Positions 17,481 through 27,883 of a stretch of 64,000 nucleotides of DNA are shown one piece after another. The DNA is from Neptunicoccus cionae (lineage in GTDB: Bacteria; Pseudomonadota; Alphaproteobacteria; Rhodobacterales; Rhodobacteraceae), in the NCBI RefSeq assembly GCF_014643735.1, contig NZ_BMKA01000001.1:558001-622000 (forward strand), written 5' to 3'. Position 1 is the stretch's first letter; each line of letters opens with the position of its first letter. The notes below the pieces were generated by a model. The model ran no database searches and had not been told where the DNA came from. It saw only the letters and a list, made by a program, of their open reading frames with translations. Position numbers and translations under genes: made by a program.

Positions 17481-17990
17481 ATCGGTAGGTTCGGCGAAAG
17501 GGCTTTCATCCTTTTTGCCCCGCATCGGCGGATCTTTGGGGTGGCGGTCCTCTTTGCCCTCGCCCCAGCCTTTCGACAGACGGGGTTCATCTTCCGGATC
17601 TTTTGGTTTGGAAGGGGCGGGATCATTTGCGCTGTCCTGTGTGACAGGGGCGCGGGAAGGTGCCGCCACAGACGCGGGAGGGGCAGCCACTTCGGGATCG
17701 GTGTCATCTGCTGGCGTCGCGGGCGCAACCGCACCGACAGGCGCGGCTTCAGCAGCAAGCGCACGGCGGAACACCAGAATGGTCTGATAAGTCTCTACGC
17801 GGGATTTCAGCAGACCGGGCTTTTCTTCAACCGGCATGCTGTCAGAGCGCAGGTATTCCCAGCCCTCTTTCGCCAAATCATTGATAGTATCTGTCAGAAC
17901 TGCCGCAAAACGGCCGGCCGTTGTTTTAACGCCCTTCACCTTTTTGGGGCGGTTGGGGGCAGGAACGGCTTTGTATTCGTAGCGTTGCAT
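17457..17990 (-). CDS. DUF4177-like protein with disordered tail
   Basis: A 177-aa protein. The N-terminal about 75 residues (MQRYEYKAVPAPNRPKK, then NDLAKEGWEYLRSDSMP and TYQTILVFRR) look like the DUF4177 fold: a YEYK strand, then a W-E strand after a helix. The remaining 100 residues are rich in Ala, Pro, Asp, Lys and Glu and are probably disordered. The function is unknown. The ATG at 17990 is preferred over the longer frame start at 18068 because the domain begins there. It converges on bolA with 19 bp between the stop codons, and its stop lies in the bolA terminator loop. Confidence 0.72.
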   Translation of the reverse strand: MQRYEYKAVPAPNRPKKVKGVKTTAGRFAAVLTDTINDLAKEGWEYLRSDSMPVEEKPGLLKSRVETYQTILVFRRALAAEAAPVGAVAPATPADDTDPEVAAPPASVAAPSRAPVTQDSANDPAPSKPKDPEDEPRLSKGWGEGKEDRHPKDPPMRGKKDESPFAEPTDKDKEIDR

Positions 17991-18090
17991 TGGCTGGCAT
18001 CCTTCGTCGTAGCGACTTGGGTTTTGCCTGATTGACGCGCACAGGGCAAGTGCCTTCCTGCACGCCAACGGCGGGTTGGCTGATGCGTGC

Positions 18091-18564
18091 CTACTTGCGT
18101 TTGATGCCGATGGACCGGTTCAGCCGTTCGGGCGTGCCAAGGGTGCTGTGGGCCTTCAGGATTTCAGCCATGCGGGTCTGGATGTTCGCAGGCATCGGCG
18201 CCACACGGGGGCCGGACATATCCACATGCAGGGTCAGCGCCTCGGCTGTGGCTGCCAGCCAACCATCCGCGTGGTAAAGCTCCTGATAGGTGTGAAAGCG
18301 CTTTTCGTCGTAATCCACCAGTTGGGTGGTCACATAGACGTTGTCCCCTTCATGCAGCTCTCGCACGTAACAGATGTGGAACTCCGCCACATAGGTCGTA
18401 TGTTTGTGATCGCGCGCATAATTCGGCCCAAAGCCGATTTGTTCATAGGCCTCATCCACCGAGGTATCAAACAGCACGCTGTAATAGGCCATATTCAGAT
18501 GACCGTTAAAGTCGATCCATTCAGGCAGAACGGTTTTCGGGGAAGCGCGGAAAGGGGTTTGCAT
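18091..18564 (-). CDS. Hotdog-fold acyl-CoA thioesterase (YbgC/4HBT-like)
   Basis: A 157-aa hotdog-fold thioesterase. The family hallmark is EWIDFNGHLNMAYYSVLFD near residues 14-32, where the Asp-x-x-Gly/Asn-His-x-N pattern carries the active-site residue. It is followed by CYVRELHEGDNVYVTTQL near 63-80 and HTYQELYHADGWLAATAEAL near 91-110. It should hydrolyse short or branched acyl-CoA, or carnitinyl-CoA, thioesters in the cytoplasm; substrate is uncertain. The start at 18564 (MQTPFRA) is chosen because homologous sequence begins there; upstream in-frame ATGs at 18582 and 18621 are less likely. It lies downstream of gatB on the same strand, 221 bp away. Confidence 0.85.
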   Translation of the reverse strand: MQTPFRASPKTVLPEWIDFNGHLNMAYYSVLFDTSVDEAYEQIGFGPNYARDHKHTTYVAEFHICYVRELHEGDNVYVTTQLVDYDEKRFHTYQELYHADGWLAATAEALTLHVDMSGPRVAPMPANIQTRMAEILKAHSTLGTPERLNRSIGIKRK

Positions 18565-18736
18565 AGGATGTCTCTTGGTCATTGGAACTGCCAGCAGACT
18601 AGCGGGGGCGGGGTCCAGCAAGCAAGGGGGGTGACCAAGTGGCGTAGCGTGGTTTTAGATGTCTGCGCGTGCAGGGAGCCGCCAAATGACCGTCAGGGAG
18701 TGTCTCCTGTTTGAGGAGCGCCTGACAAATGGCCGA

Positions 18737-18774
18737 TCAAGATGATCCATTTCCAAATGAACCATCCTGATCTG
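18737..18774. other. 38-bp imperfect palindrome downstream of gatB
   Basis: Left arm 18737-18754 (GATCAAGATGATCCATTT) and right arm 18757-18774 (AAATGAACCATCCTGATC) are complementary at 15 of 18 positions with a 2-bp centre. All three mismatches would be G-U pairs in an RNA read leftward, i.e. in the gatB transcript, where the structure would begin 12 nt after the stop codon. No T-run follows. Confidence 0.6.
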
Positions 18775-18785
18775 CTTAGGCAGGG

Positions 18786-20297
<1,512 letters not shown>

Positions 20298-20396
20298 GTG
20301 CAGGGCCTTTGCGCAGCGTTGTGGAATACGGCCTGCGTTCTAGGCCCATAGAAGCCGTAGTGCAAGCCGCTTGGCGTGTCAGAGCGGGGGAAACCG

Positions 20397-22967
20397 TCAG
20401 TTCAGGATTTTACCGACGATTTCTGCTGTATCTTTGGACAGATCGGGCAAATCCGCGATCCGCTGCAACTGCGCCTGCATCAACTGCTCGCGCGATGCAT
20501 CATAGCGGCGCCATGTTTCAAACCCGCCGCACATCCGCGCGGTGGTTTGCGGGTTCACAGGGTCCAGTTTAATCAACCAGTCCGCGAAGAATTCATAGCC
20601 CGCACCGTCCTTACGGTGGAAGCCCGCCAAGTTCATCATGGCAAACCCTGCAATCAGGCTGCGATAGCGGTTTGGGTTCTTCCAGTCGAAATCCTTATGC
20701 TGCGTCAGGGCGCGGGCCACATCGACCGCCTTATCCGCAGGGGCGCTGGCCACCTGTACGGTGAACCATTTGTCGATCACCAGACGATCCGCCTGCCATT
20801 GATCGTAAAACGCCTGCACTTCTGCATCGCCTTGATCGTGGCGGATCAAGGTGGATAGGGCGGACAGTTGTTCCGTCATGTTATCAGCGGCTGCGAACTG
20901 GGCTTTGGCAGTGGCGCAATCGGCCTCTACGTGGCTGATCAGCGCCAGAACCGCACCGCGCAAGCTGCGTTTGCCTGCGGCCTCGGCGTCCGGTGTATAG
21001 GGGCCGGGGGTGGCAAGATCGCTGTAAAGCCCTTGCAGGTCGCCCGAGAGTTCAGTTGCCACCGCTTTGGCCAGCGTTTGACGGGCCGCATAAATCGCAT
21101 CGGGGTCAGGCGATGTGCCTTGCTCGAATATCGCCTGCGCCAGCGCATCTTCGGAAGGCAGCGACAGAACCAGTGCGCGAAATGCGGGGTCGAGTGCTTC
21201 GTTCACCGCAACCGCACGCATCGCTTTGGGGAAGGCAGGATCTACATCAGCGTCGTTCAGGATCATGCCCTGCAACAACGACAATGCATAATCGCGGCCC
21301 GCTTCCCACTGATTGAACGGGTCGCTGTCATGGGTCAGCAGAAACGCCCGTTCCGCATTGGTGATCTGGCGTTCTAGTACCACAGGGGCAGAGAAGCCGC
21401 GCAGCAGGGACAGGGTGGGCTTGTCCACCAGTCCGTTGATCTCAAACGACTTCAATCCTGCGTCCAGCACCAGCAATTGTTCCGGCGCGGCCTCTGACCC
21501 GTCAGGGGAAAGGAACCCTGTGCGGATCGGCACGACTTGGGGCTTTTTGCCTGTCTGACCCGGTGTATCAGGGTTGGTTTGCGTGAAGGTCAGGGTCAGC
21601 GTATCGCCGGAAAAATCCTCGGTCACGGTGATGCGCGGCGTGCCTGCTTGGGAATACCACAGGGCGAATTGGGACAGGTCGGTGTTGCAGGCATCTTCAA
21701 ACACTTTGATCCAGTCTTCGATCGTGCAGGCCTGCCCGTCGTGGCGTTCAAAATATAGATCCAGCGCTTTGCGGTAATTGTCTGCACCCACCAAACTGTG
21801 CAGCATCCCGATGACCTCGGCGCCTTTTTCATAGACGGTCGCCGTGTAGAAGTTGTTGATCTCGATATATTCTTCGGGGCGCACCGGATGGGCGAGCGGG
21901 CCTGCGTCTTCGCGGAACTGACGCGCGCGCAGTTGCAACACATTCTCGATCCGGTTCACCGCATGAGAGCGTGCATCGCCGCTGAACTGCTGGTCGCGGT
22001 AAACGGTCAAACCCTCTTTCAGGCACAGTTGGAACCAGTCGCGGCAGGTGATGCGATTGCCGGTCCAGTTGTGGAAGTATTCGTGCGCGATAATGCCTTC
22101 GATCAGTTCGTAATCGCGATCAGTTGCGGTTTTTGGGCTGGCCAGCACGTATTTGGAGTTGAAGATGTTCAGCCCCTTATTCTCCATCGCGCCCATGTTG
22201 AAGTCATCCACGGCAACGATCATGAACAGGTTCAGGTCATACTCACGCCCGTATTCGGTTTCGTCCCAACGCATGGAGCGTTTCAAGCTGTCCATCGCAT
22301 AGGCGCATTTGCTCTCATCCCCGGGGCGCACATAGATTTGCAGTTCAACCTCGCGTCCGTTCATCGTGGTGAAATGATCGTCGTAGGACACCAGATCACC
22401 GGCCACCAGCGCGAACAGATAGGCGGGTTTGGGCCACGGATCATGCCATTTGCCATCCCCCAGATTGTTCCCGTTGGACAGAAGCACCGGCACATCGCCT
22501 TCGATTTCTACCGTAAACACTGCCATTACATCGGGACGGTCGAGATAATAGGTGATCTTGCGAAAACCCTCGGCTTCGCACTGGGTGCAATACATGCCAT
22601 TCGACATGTAAAGCCCGTTCAGCGAAGTGTTGGCCTGCGGGTTGGTTTCCACTTCACACTCCCAAAGGAACCCGTCTTGGGGCACCAGATCGGCGGGAAT
22701 GCTCAGCCCTTCGGCGTCAATCAGGATTTCATCGGCCTTCAGCGCCGTGCTATTGATGCTGGCGCTGATCAGCTTCAGATCCTGACCGTGCAAGCGTAGA
22801 TCGTGCGGCCCATCAGTGCGATCCGTATTGCCCTTGAACGCAATTCTGGAGCGAACCCGCGTTTGTGTTGGGTGCAGTTTGAAATGCAGATCAACGGTTT
22901 CGATCCAGAATTCCGGTTGTTGATAGTCGGACAGACGGATGGTCGGCGGGGTTGTGGATGGGCGCAT
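20397..22967 (-). CDS. pepN: Aminopeptidase N (M1 family)
   Basis: An 856-aa zinc aminopeptidase that removes N-terminal residues from peptides in the cytoplasm. The exopeptidase motif NMGAMENKGLNIFN and the zinc motif HEYFHNWTGNR, with the second Glu in LKEGLTVYRD, are intact. The order of an N-terminal saddle, catalytic thermolysin-like domain, Ig-like domain and C-terminal helical domain matches E. coli PepN. The ATG at 22967 (MRPSTTPPTIRLSDY) has AGGAGA upstream; the frame stays open to 23198, but that extension lacks family similarity. It is divergent from malate synthase G, with a 191-bp shared upstream region. Confidence 0.96.
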   Translation of the reverse strand: MRPSTTPPTIRLSDYQQPEFWIETVDLHFKLHPTQTRVRSRIAFKGNTDRTDGPHDLRLHGQDLKLISASINSTALKADEILIDAEGLSIPADLVPQDGFLWECEVETNPQANTSLNGLYMSNGMYCTQCEAEGFRKITYYLDRPDVMAVFTVEIEGDVPVLLSNGNNLGDGKWHDPWPKPAYLFALVAGDLVSYDDHFTTMNGREVELQIYVRPGDESKCAYAMDSLKRSMRWDETEYGREYDLNLFMIVAVDDFNMGAMENKGLNIFNSKYVLASPKTATDRDYELIEGIIAHEYFHNWTGNRITCRDWFQLCLKEGLTVYRDQQFSGDARSHAVNRIENVLQLRARQFREDAGPLAHPVRPEEYIEINNFYTATVYEKGAEVIGMLHSLVGADNYRKALDLYFERHDGQACTIEDWIKVFEDACNTDLSQFALWYSQAGTPRITVTEDFSGDTLTLTFTQTNPDTPGQTGKKPQVVPIRTGFLSPDGSEAAPEQLLVLDAGLKSFEINGLVDKPTLSLLRGFSAPVVLERQITNAERAFLLTHDSDPFNQWEAGRDYALSLLQGMILNDADVDPAFPKAMRAVAVNEALDPAFRALVLSLPSEDALAQAIFEQGTSPDPDAIYAARQTLAKAVATELSGDLQGLYSDLATPGPYTPDAEAAGKRSLRGAVLALISHVEADCATAKAQFAAADNMTEQLSALSTLIRHDQGDAEVQAFYDQWQADRLVIDKWFTVQVASAPADKAVDVARALTQHKDFDWKNPNRYRSLIAGFAMMNLAGFHRKDGAGYEFFADWLIKLDPVNPQTTARMCGGFETWRRYDASREQLMQAQLQRIADLPDLSKDTAEIVGKILN

Positions 22968-23095
22968 GGATAATCTCCTGAGTTGGGTGCAAACTGCATG
23001 GGAACAGCAGGCAGGTTCAAGAGCGTTTTTCGCAGCGCAGCGGCAGCACGCGGAAAAACGCGGTTTTGTTCCTGACTTGCGCCGGATTGGTGCCA

Positions 23096-23108
23096 AGTCA
23101 ATTTGACT
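23096..23108. promoter_or_regulatory. AGTCAA-T-TTGACT palindrome in the pepN/glcB intergenic region
   Basis: A perfect 13-bp odd palindrome lies 51 bp before the glcB start and 129 bp before pepN. It may be an operator for the malate synthase operon or contain a TTGACT -35 hexamer. No matching -10 was identified with confidence. Confidence 0.35.
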
Positions 23109-23158
23109 CGTGTTGCACTCTGGCTTAGGTAATCCGGTGAAACATTCAGAGGTATACC

Positions 23159-25297
23159 ATGGTACGCAAAGACAAACACGGGTTGCAGGTAGATGCACAG
23201 CTGGCAGAGTTTATCGAAATGCTTGCGCTGCCGGAAACCGGCGTCTCTGCGGACCGATTCTGGAGCGGAATGTCCGCGCTGGTGCATAACCTTGGCCCCA
23301 AAAACCGCGAGCTGCTGGAAAAGCGTAAAGAGATCAAAGCGCAGATCGATGGTTGGCACATTGAACGGCGCGGGCAGGATCATGATCCTGCTGAATATAA
23401 GGCTTTTCTGCAAGAGATCGGCTATCTGGTGCCAGAGGGGCCGGATTTCCAGATTGAGACCACCAATGTAGACCCTGAAATTGCCGAACTGCCCGGACCG
23501 CAACTGGTGGTGCCGATCATGAACGCACGCTATGCGCTGAACGCAGCAAATGCCCGTTGGGGCAGCCTTTATGATGCGCTTTATGGCACGGATGCGATGG
23601 GCAGCACAGCACCCAAAGGCGGCTATTCCGCTGATCGCGGCGCAGAAGTCATCGCTTGGGCAAAGTCCTATCTGGACGAGACCTTCCCGCTGGCCAGCGG
23701 TTCCCACGCAGATGTGGCGCAATACAGCGTTGTGGACGGAGCCTTGCAAGCGGATGGCGTGGCGCTGGCCACACCGGAACAGTTTGCCGGATACCGTGGC
23801 GACGCTGCAAACCCGAGCGCGGTTTTGCTGAAAGCCAACGGATTGCACGCGGAACTGACCATCGACCGTGATCACCAGATCGGCAGTGCCGACAAGGCGG
23901 GTGTGGCGGATATTCTGTTGGAATCTGCTATGTCTTCTATCATGGACTGCGAAGATTCCGTGGCGGCGGTCGATGCCGAAGACAAGGTGTTGGCCTATAC
24001 CAACTGGTTGGGTTTGATGAAGGGTGATTTGTCAGAGAGCGTGACCAAAGGCGACAAGACGTTTACCCGCGCGCTGAACCCTGATCGGGATTATACCGCA
24101 CCGGACGGCAGCACGTTGACCCTCAAGGGCCGCGCCTTGATGTTGGTGCGCAACGTGGGCCACCTGATGACCAACCCTGCCATTCTGGACCGTGACGGTC
24201 TGGAAGTGGGCGAGGGGATCATGGACGCCATGTGTACCACCCTTTGCGCGATCCATGATTTGCAGCGCGACAGCGGCAATTCTGTCAAAGGCTCGGTCTA
24301 TGTGGTGAAGCCCAAAATGCATGGCCCCGAAGAAGTGGCCTTTGCGGATGAAATCTTTACCCGCGTCGAACAGGCGCTGGGCCTGCCGCAATACACCGTG
24401 AAGCTGGGCATTATGGACGAAGAACGCCGCACGACGGTGAACCTTGGCGAATGTATCCGCGCCGCAAAAAATCGTGTTGCCTTTATCAACACAGGTTTTC
24501 TGGACCGGACCGGCGATGAAATCCACACCTCGATGGAGGCCGGCCCCTTCCTGCGCAAGGATGACATCAAGGGAGAGCCTTGGATCGCCGCCTATGAAGA
24601 TCACAACGTCGATGTGGGGCTGGCCTGCGGATTGCAGGGCAAAGCGCAGATCGGCAAGGGCATGTGGGCCATGCCCGATATGATGGCCGATATGCTGGCC
24701 GCCAAAATCGCCCACCCGCAGGCTGGCGCAAACTGTGCTTGGGTGCCAAGCCCGACCGCCGCCACATTGCACGCAATGCACTATCACAAGGTAGACGTGC
24801 TGGCCCGCCAGAAGGAAATTGCTGCGGGCGGGGCGCGGGCCTCGGTCGATACGATCCTGCAAATACCAGTTGCACGCGGGCAGAACTGGTCCGACGCGGA
24901 AATCACCCGCGAAGTGGAAAACAACGCGCAGGGTATTCTGGGCTATGTGGTGCGCTGGATTGATCAGGGTGTGGGCTGTTCCAAAGTGCCTGACATCAAC
25001 AACGTTGGCCTGATGGAGGACCGCGCCACCTGCCGGATTTCCAGCCAGCACATCGCGAACTGGCTGTATCACGGCGTGGTCTCGCGGGATCAGGTGATGG
25101 AGATCATGCACCGCATGGCCTTGGTCGTGGATGAACAGAACGCTGGTGATCCGACCTATGATCTAATGGGGCCGGACTTCAACGGCTTGGCTTTTCAGGC
25201 TGCTTGTGATTTGGTTTTCCGTGGAACCGTGCAACCCTCGGGCTATACCGAGCCAATCCTGCACGCACGGCGTCTGGAGTTGAAAGGAACCCGTTAA
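23159..25297 (+). CDS. glcB: Malate synthase G
   Basis: Condenses glyoxylate with acetyl-CoA to malate in the glyoxylate and glycolate pathways. The 712-aa length matches the monomeric G isoform. Landmarks include [15 protein letters not shown] near residue 262, [18 protein letters not shown] near 325, [19 protein letters not shown] near 382, [14 protein letters not shown] near 420 and [18 protein letters not shown] near 619, which carries the catalytic Asp. GAGG precedes the ATG. The stop codon TAA directly abuts the ATG of glcG, so they form one operon, as in the E. coli glc cluster. Glyoxylate could come from the GlcD-type enzymes here, but these are not linked in an operon. Confidence 0.97.
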   Translation: MVRKDKHGLQVDAQLAEFIEMLALPETGVSADRFWSGMSALVHNLGPKNRELLEKRKEIKAQIDGWHIERRGQDHDPAEYKAFLQEIGYLVPEGPDFQIETTNVDPEIAELPGPQLVVPIMNARYALNAANARWGSLYDALYGTDAMGSTAPKGGYSADRGAEVIAWAKSYLDETFPLASGSHADVAQYSVVDGALQADGVALATPEQFAGYRGDAANPSAVLLKANGLHAELTIDRDHQIGSADKAGVADILLESAMSSIMDCEDSVAAVDAEDKVLAYTNWLGLMKGDLSESVTKGDKTFTRALNPDRDYTAPDGSTLTLKGRALMLVRNVGHLMTNPAILDRDGLEVGEGIMDAMCTTLCAIHDLQRDSGNSVKGSVYVVKPKMHGPEEVAFADEIFTRVEQALGLPQYTVKLGIMDEERRTTVNLGECIRAAKNRVAFINTGFLDRTGDEIHTSMEAGPFLRKDDIKGEPWIAAYEDHNVDVGLACGLQGKAQIGKGMWAMPDMMADMLAAKIAHPQAGANCAWVPSPTAATLHAMHYHKVDVLARQKEIAAGGARASVDTILQIPVARGQNWSDAEITREVENNAQGILGYVVRWIDQGVGCSKVPDINNVGLMEDRATCRISSQHIANWLYHGVVSRDQVMEIMHRMALVVDEQNAGDPTYDLMGPDFNGLAFQAACDLVFRGTVQPSGYTEPILHARRLELKGTR

Positions 25298-25726
25298 ATG
25301 GCTGGTTTGAATTTGGCAAAATGCCGTAAAATTGTCCGCGCGGCTTTCGCAAAGGGTAAGGAAATGGGGATGGAACCCCTGTCGGTTGTGGTTCTGGATC
25401 AGGGAGGCAATGTGCTGGCGTTTGAACGGCAGGACGGTGCCTCTGCGGGGCGCTTTCAAATTGCTGACGGCAAAGCCAATGCCGCGCTGATGCTGGGCAA
25501 GCCGAGTTCCCATGCGATGGAGCGGGCAGAACGCCAACCGTATGCGACTGATGCGCTGAACGGGGTGTACGGGGGGCGGTTTGTGCCCCTGACCGGCGGC
25601 GTGCTGGTCAAGGACAAGAAGGGCGTCATCATGGGCGCGGTTGGTGTCACTGGCGATACATCTGAAAATGACGCGCTTTGTGCGGTTGCGGGGATTGAAG
25701 CAGCGACGTTTTTCGCTGAAGCCTGA
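25298..25726 (+). CDS. glcG: GlcG/HbpS family heme-binding-like protein
   Basis: A 142-aa protein of the GlcG/HbpS (DUF336) family. The core is PLSVVVLDQGGNVLAFERQDGA near residues 28-49, the segment KPSSHAMERAE near 70 and the glycine-rich end GGVLVKDKKGVIMGAVGVTGDTSENDALCAVAGIEA. HbpS members bind heme extracellularly; the role of GlcG in glycolate operons is not settled. No signal peptide is visible, so it is probably cytoplasmic. It starts on the base after the malate synthase stop codon. The 133 bp that follow hold no recognised feature. Confidence 0.9.
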   Translation: MAGLNLAKCRKIVRAAFAKGKEMGMEPLSVVVLDQGGNVLAFERQDGASAGRFQIADGKANAALMLGKPSSHAMERAERQPYATDALNGVYGGRFVPLTGGVLVKDKKGVIMGAVGVTGDTSENDALCAVAGIEAATFFAEA

Positions 25727-25859
25727 TCTGTTTCTTCCGAGGCAGCTTTGAGTATTTGTTGAACATTGAAGCCGGTTCCGCAGTGTTCTTTGTGCGGGGC
25801 TTGCAATCCCTTGGTGCTTCGGACTACTTCTTGAGCATGCAAAAACAAAAGAGAGTGAC

Positions 25860-26621
25860 ATGGTGCGCCCAGTAGTCGGAATAAGTGGTAACGCCCATAT
25901 GATCAACGACGAGTATGCGGTGCAGGCCTGTGGTTTGCACAACCTGTATGCCGTCTCCGAAGTCTGCGAAGCCACAGCACTTGTGGTGCCTGCGCTACCG
26001 GATCTGAACCAGATCGACGAACTGTGTGCGGTGTTTGACGGGTTCGTCTTTACCGGCGCGCGGCCGAACATCCATCCCGAAGAATACGGCGAGACCGCGA
26101 CGCCTGCCCACGGGGATTTTGATCGGGATCGTGACCGTCTGACCCTGCCGCTGATCCGCGCTTGCGTGGAACGGGGCGTGCCGGTGCTGGGTATCTGTCG
26201 CGGCTTTCAGGAATTCAACGTGGCCTTTGGCGGTACGCTCTACCCCGAGATCCGTGATTTGCCCGGACGGATGAACCACCGGATGCCGCCCGATGGAACG
26301 ATCGAAGAGAAATTCGCCCATCGCCACGACATTACCCTGACCAAGGGCGGGATGTTCGAGGGAATCTTTGGCAGCGATGTGGTGTTGACCAATTCCCTGC
26401 ACGGGCAGGGGATCAAGGAAGCAGGCGAGCGGGTTGTCGTGGAAGGGCATGCGCCTGATGGCACGCCAGAAGCGATCCGCATCGAGGGCGCGCCGGGGTT
26501 TGCCCTTGCAGTGCAGTGGCATCCGGAATGGAATGCCGCGAATGACCCTGTTTCGCGCCCCTTGTTTGAGGCTTTCGGGCAAGCGATGCGGGAGAGCGCG
26601 GCACAGCGGCGGGCGGCCTGA
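25860..26621 (+). CDS. Class I glutamine amidotransferase, gamma-glutamyl-GABA hydrolase (PuuD) like
   Basis: A 253-aa peptidase C26 protein. The nucleophile elbow is GICRGFQEFNVAFGG with Cys113, and the His of the triad is in AVQWHPEW near residue 217. RPNIHPEEYG near 69-78 and LTKGGMFEGIFGSDVVLTNSLHGQGI in the second half resemble PuuD, which hydrolyses gamma-glutamyl-GABA in putrescine breakdown. A broader role on gamma-glutamyl amides is possible. It follows glcG by 133 bp with GAGAG near its ATG, and may be separately expressed. It converges on the FAH-family gene. Confidence 0.88.
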   Translation: MVRPVVGISGNAHMINDEYAVQACGLHNLYAVSEVCEATALVVPALPDLNQIDELCAVFDGFVFTGARPNIHPEEYGETATPAHGDFDRDRDRLTLPLIRACVERGVPVLGICRGFQEFNVAFGGTLYPEIRDLPGRMNHRMPPDGTIEEKFAHRHDITLTKGGMFEGIFGSDVVLTNSLHGQGIKEAGERVVVEGHAPDGTPEAIRIEGAPGFALAVQWHPEWNAANDPVSRPLFEAFGQAMRESAAQRRAA

Positions 26622-26710
26622 AGGGCCGAACAGGGTGTATCAGGGCGGACGTGATTGCCACCTGGTGCTTAATCGCTGTATGTTTTAAGGGCTTCCCCAA
26701 ACACATGCGG

Positions 26711-26736
26711 ACCGCCCCTGTGCGAACAGAGGCGGT
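26711..26736. terminator. Possible bidirectional hairpin between convergent genes
   Basis: Stem ACCGCC-c-CTGT (26711-26721) / ACAG-a-GGCGGT (26726-26736), one mismatch and a GCGA tetraloop, just before the stop of the leftward FAH gene. There is no T-run on either side, so termination is only suggested by position. Confidence 0.35.
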
Positions 26737-26742
26737 ATTCTA

Positions 26743-27588
26743 TCAATCGTCGGCTTTGACAGTCTGTTTCTGCGTGCCAAGCCCTGCGATGTTTAGCTCC
26801 ATCACATCGCCATCCTTCAGGAAGGTCGGGGGTTTCATCCCAAGGCCCACGCCCGGCGGTGTGCCAGTCGCGATTACATCGCCCGGATGCAATGTGAAGA
26901 GATGGGAGAGATGTTCGATAATCTCGGCTACGGTGAAAATCATCGTGCCGGTATTGCCAGTCTGCATCCGCTTGCCGTTCACATCCAGCGTCATGTCGAG
27001 CGCTTGGGGATCGGGGATTTCATCCCGTGTCACCATCCACGGGCCTGTCGGTCCGAAGGTGTCGCAGGATTTTCCTTTGGTCCAATTTCCGGAAAGATGC
27101 TTTTGGTAGTGGCGCTCTGACACGTCATTGACGACGCAATATCCTGCTACATGGTCCAGCGCGTCTTCTTTTTTCACGTATTTCGCGGTCTTGCCTATGA
27201 CCACGCCCAGTTCGACTTCCCAATCGGTCTTGGTCGATCCGCGCGGCATCACCACGGTGTCGTTGGGGCCGACAATGGCGGAATTCGCTTTCATAAACAG
27301 GATCGGGTGGTCCGGAATGCTCGCGCCGGTTTCTGCGGCGTGATCGGAGTAGTTCAACCCGATGCACATGAACTTGCCGATATTGCCAACACAAGGCCCG
27401 ATCCGCGGTGATCCTTCAACTGCGGGCAGACTGGCAGGGTCGAGCGCTGCCAGTTTCGCCAGCGTTTCGTCAGATAACTGCGAGCCGTCCAGATCGCTGA
27501 TATGATCCGACAGGTCCCGCAGCGTTCCGCTGTCGTCGATCATTGCGGGTTTCTCGGCACCCGGGGCACCGTATCGGAGAAGTTTCAT
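26743..27588 (-). CDS. Fumarylacetoacetate hydrolase (FAH) family protein
   Basis: A 281-aa FAH-fold hydrolase/decarboxylase. The metal-binding acidic triad lies in TDWEVELGVVIGK near residue 120 and the following Asp region. Other family marks are CIGLNYSDHAAETGASIPDHP near 72, FMKANSAIVGPND near 95 and the C-terminal HPGDVIATGTPPGVGLGM. Members split C-C bonds of acylpyruvates or act as hydratases and fucono-lactone pathway enzymes; the substrate is not fixed by sequence. The ATG at 27588 has AAGGAAG upstream. It is divergent from the SbcD-like gene. Its 5' region contains interlocking inverted repeats (27646-27694). Confidence 0.92.
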   Translation of the reverse strand: MKLLRYGAPGAEKPAMIDDSGTLRDLSDHISDLDGSQLSDETLAKLAALDPASLPAVEGSPRIGPCVGNIGKFMCIGLNYSDHAAETGASIPDHPILFMKANSAIVGPNDTVVMPRGSTKTDWEVELGVVIGKTAKYVKKEDALDHVAGYCVVNDVSERHYQKHLSGNWTKGKSCDTFGPTGPWMVTRDEIPDPQALDMTLDVNGKRMQTGNTGTMIFTVAEIIEHLSHLFTLHPGDVIATGTPPGVGLGMKPPTFLKDGDVMELNIAGLGTQKQTVKADD

Positions 27589-27645
27589 GGGGTCTTCCTT
27601 ATCTTTGCTGCATAAACAAGTCCAACGCGCGCGCGAATTGAGCCT

Positions 27646-27694
27646 GCCCATTTAAGGGCGCAGTTTCACCCTTTGCGCGCTAAACTGCAAGGGT
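27646..27694. other. Interlocking inverted repeats in a divergent intergenic region
   Basis: Three complementary pairs are packed here: GCCC/GGGC (27646-27649/27656-27659), GCAGTTT/AAACTGC (27660-27666/27682-27688) and ACCCTT/AAGGGT (27668-27673/27689-27694). The last two interlock in pseudoknot order. They lie 58-106 bp before the FAH-family start and about 190 bp before the sbcD-like start. They may form an operator, or a structured leader on the FAH transcript. Confidence 0.5.
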
Positions 27695-27883
27695 TTGGTC
27701 CGCGAAGTTTCGTGCCTAAAGATTGACAGCAGAGTTTGAACAAACAGGGCCAAATCGCTTGTTCCTGACGGGCAAGTTTGTATGACTTATGGTTGTAGAA
27801 GGTTTTGGAGTCCGTCACATGCTGAACCCCTTTCGTTCCGGCAGGAAAGCCCGTTTTATCAATCTGTTCAAAGGGGCACGCCG

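Noticed and set aside
27824-27838. GAAC-N7-GTTC before the sbcD-like gene, considered as an SOS (LexA) box
   Set aside because: The alphaproteobacterial LexA site is a direct repeat GTTC-N7-GTTC; this is an inverted form, so SOS control is not supported.
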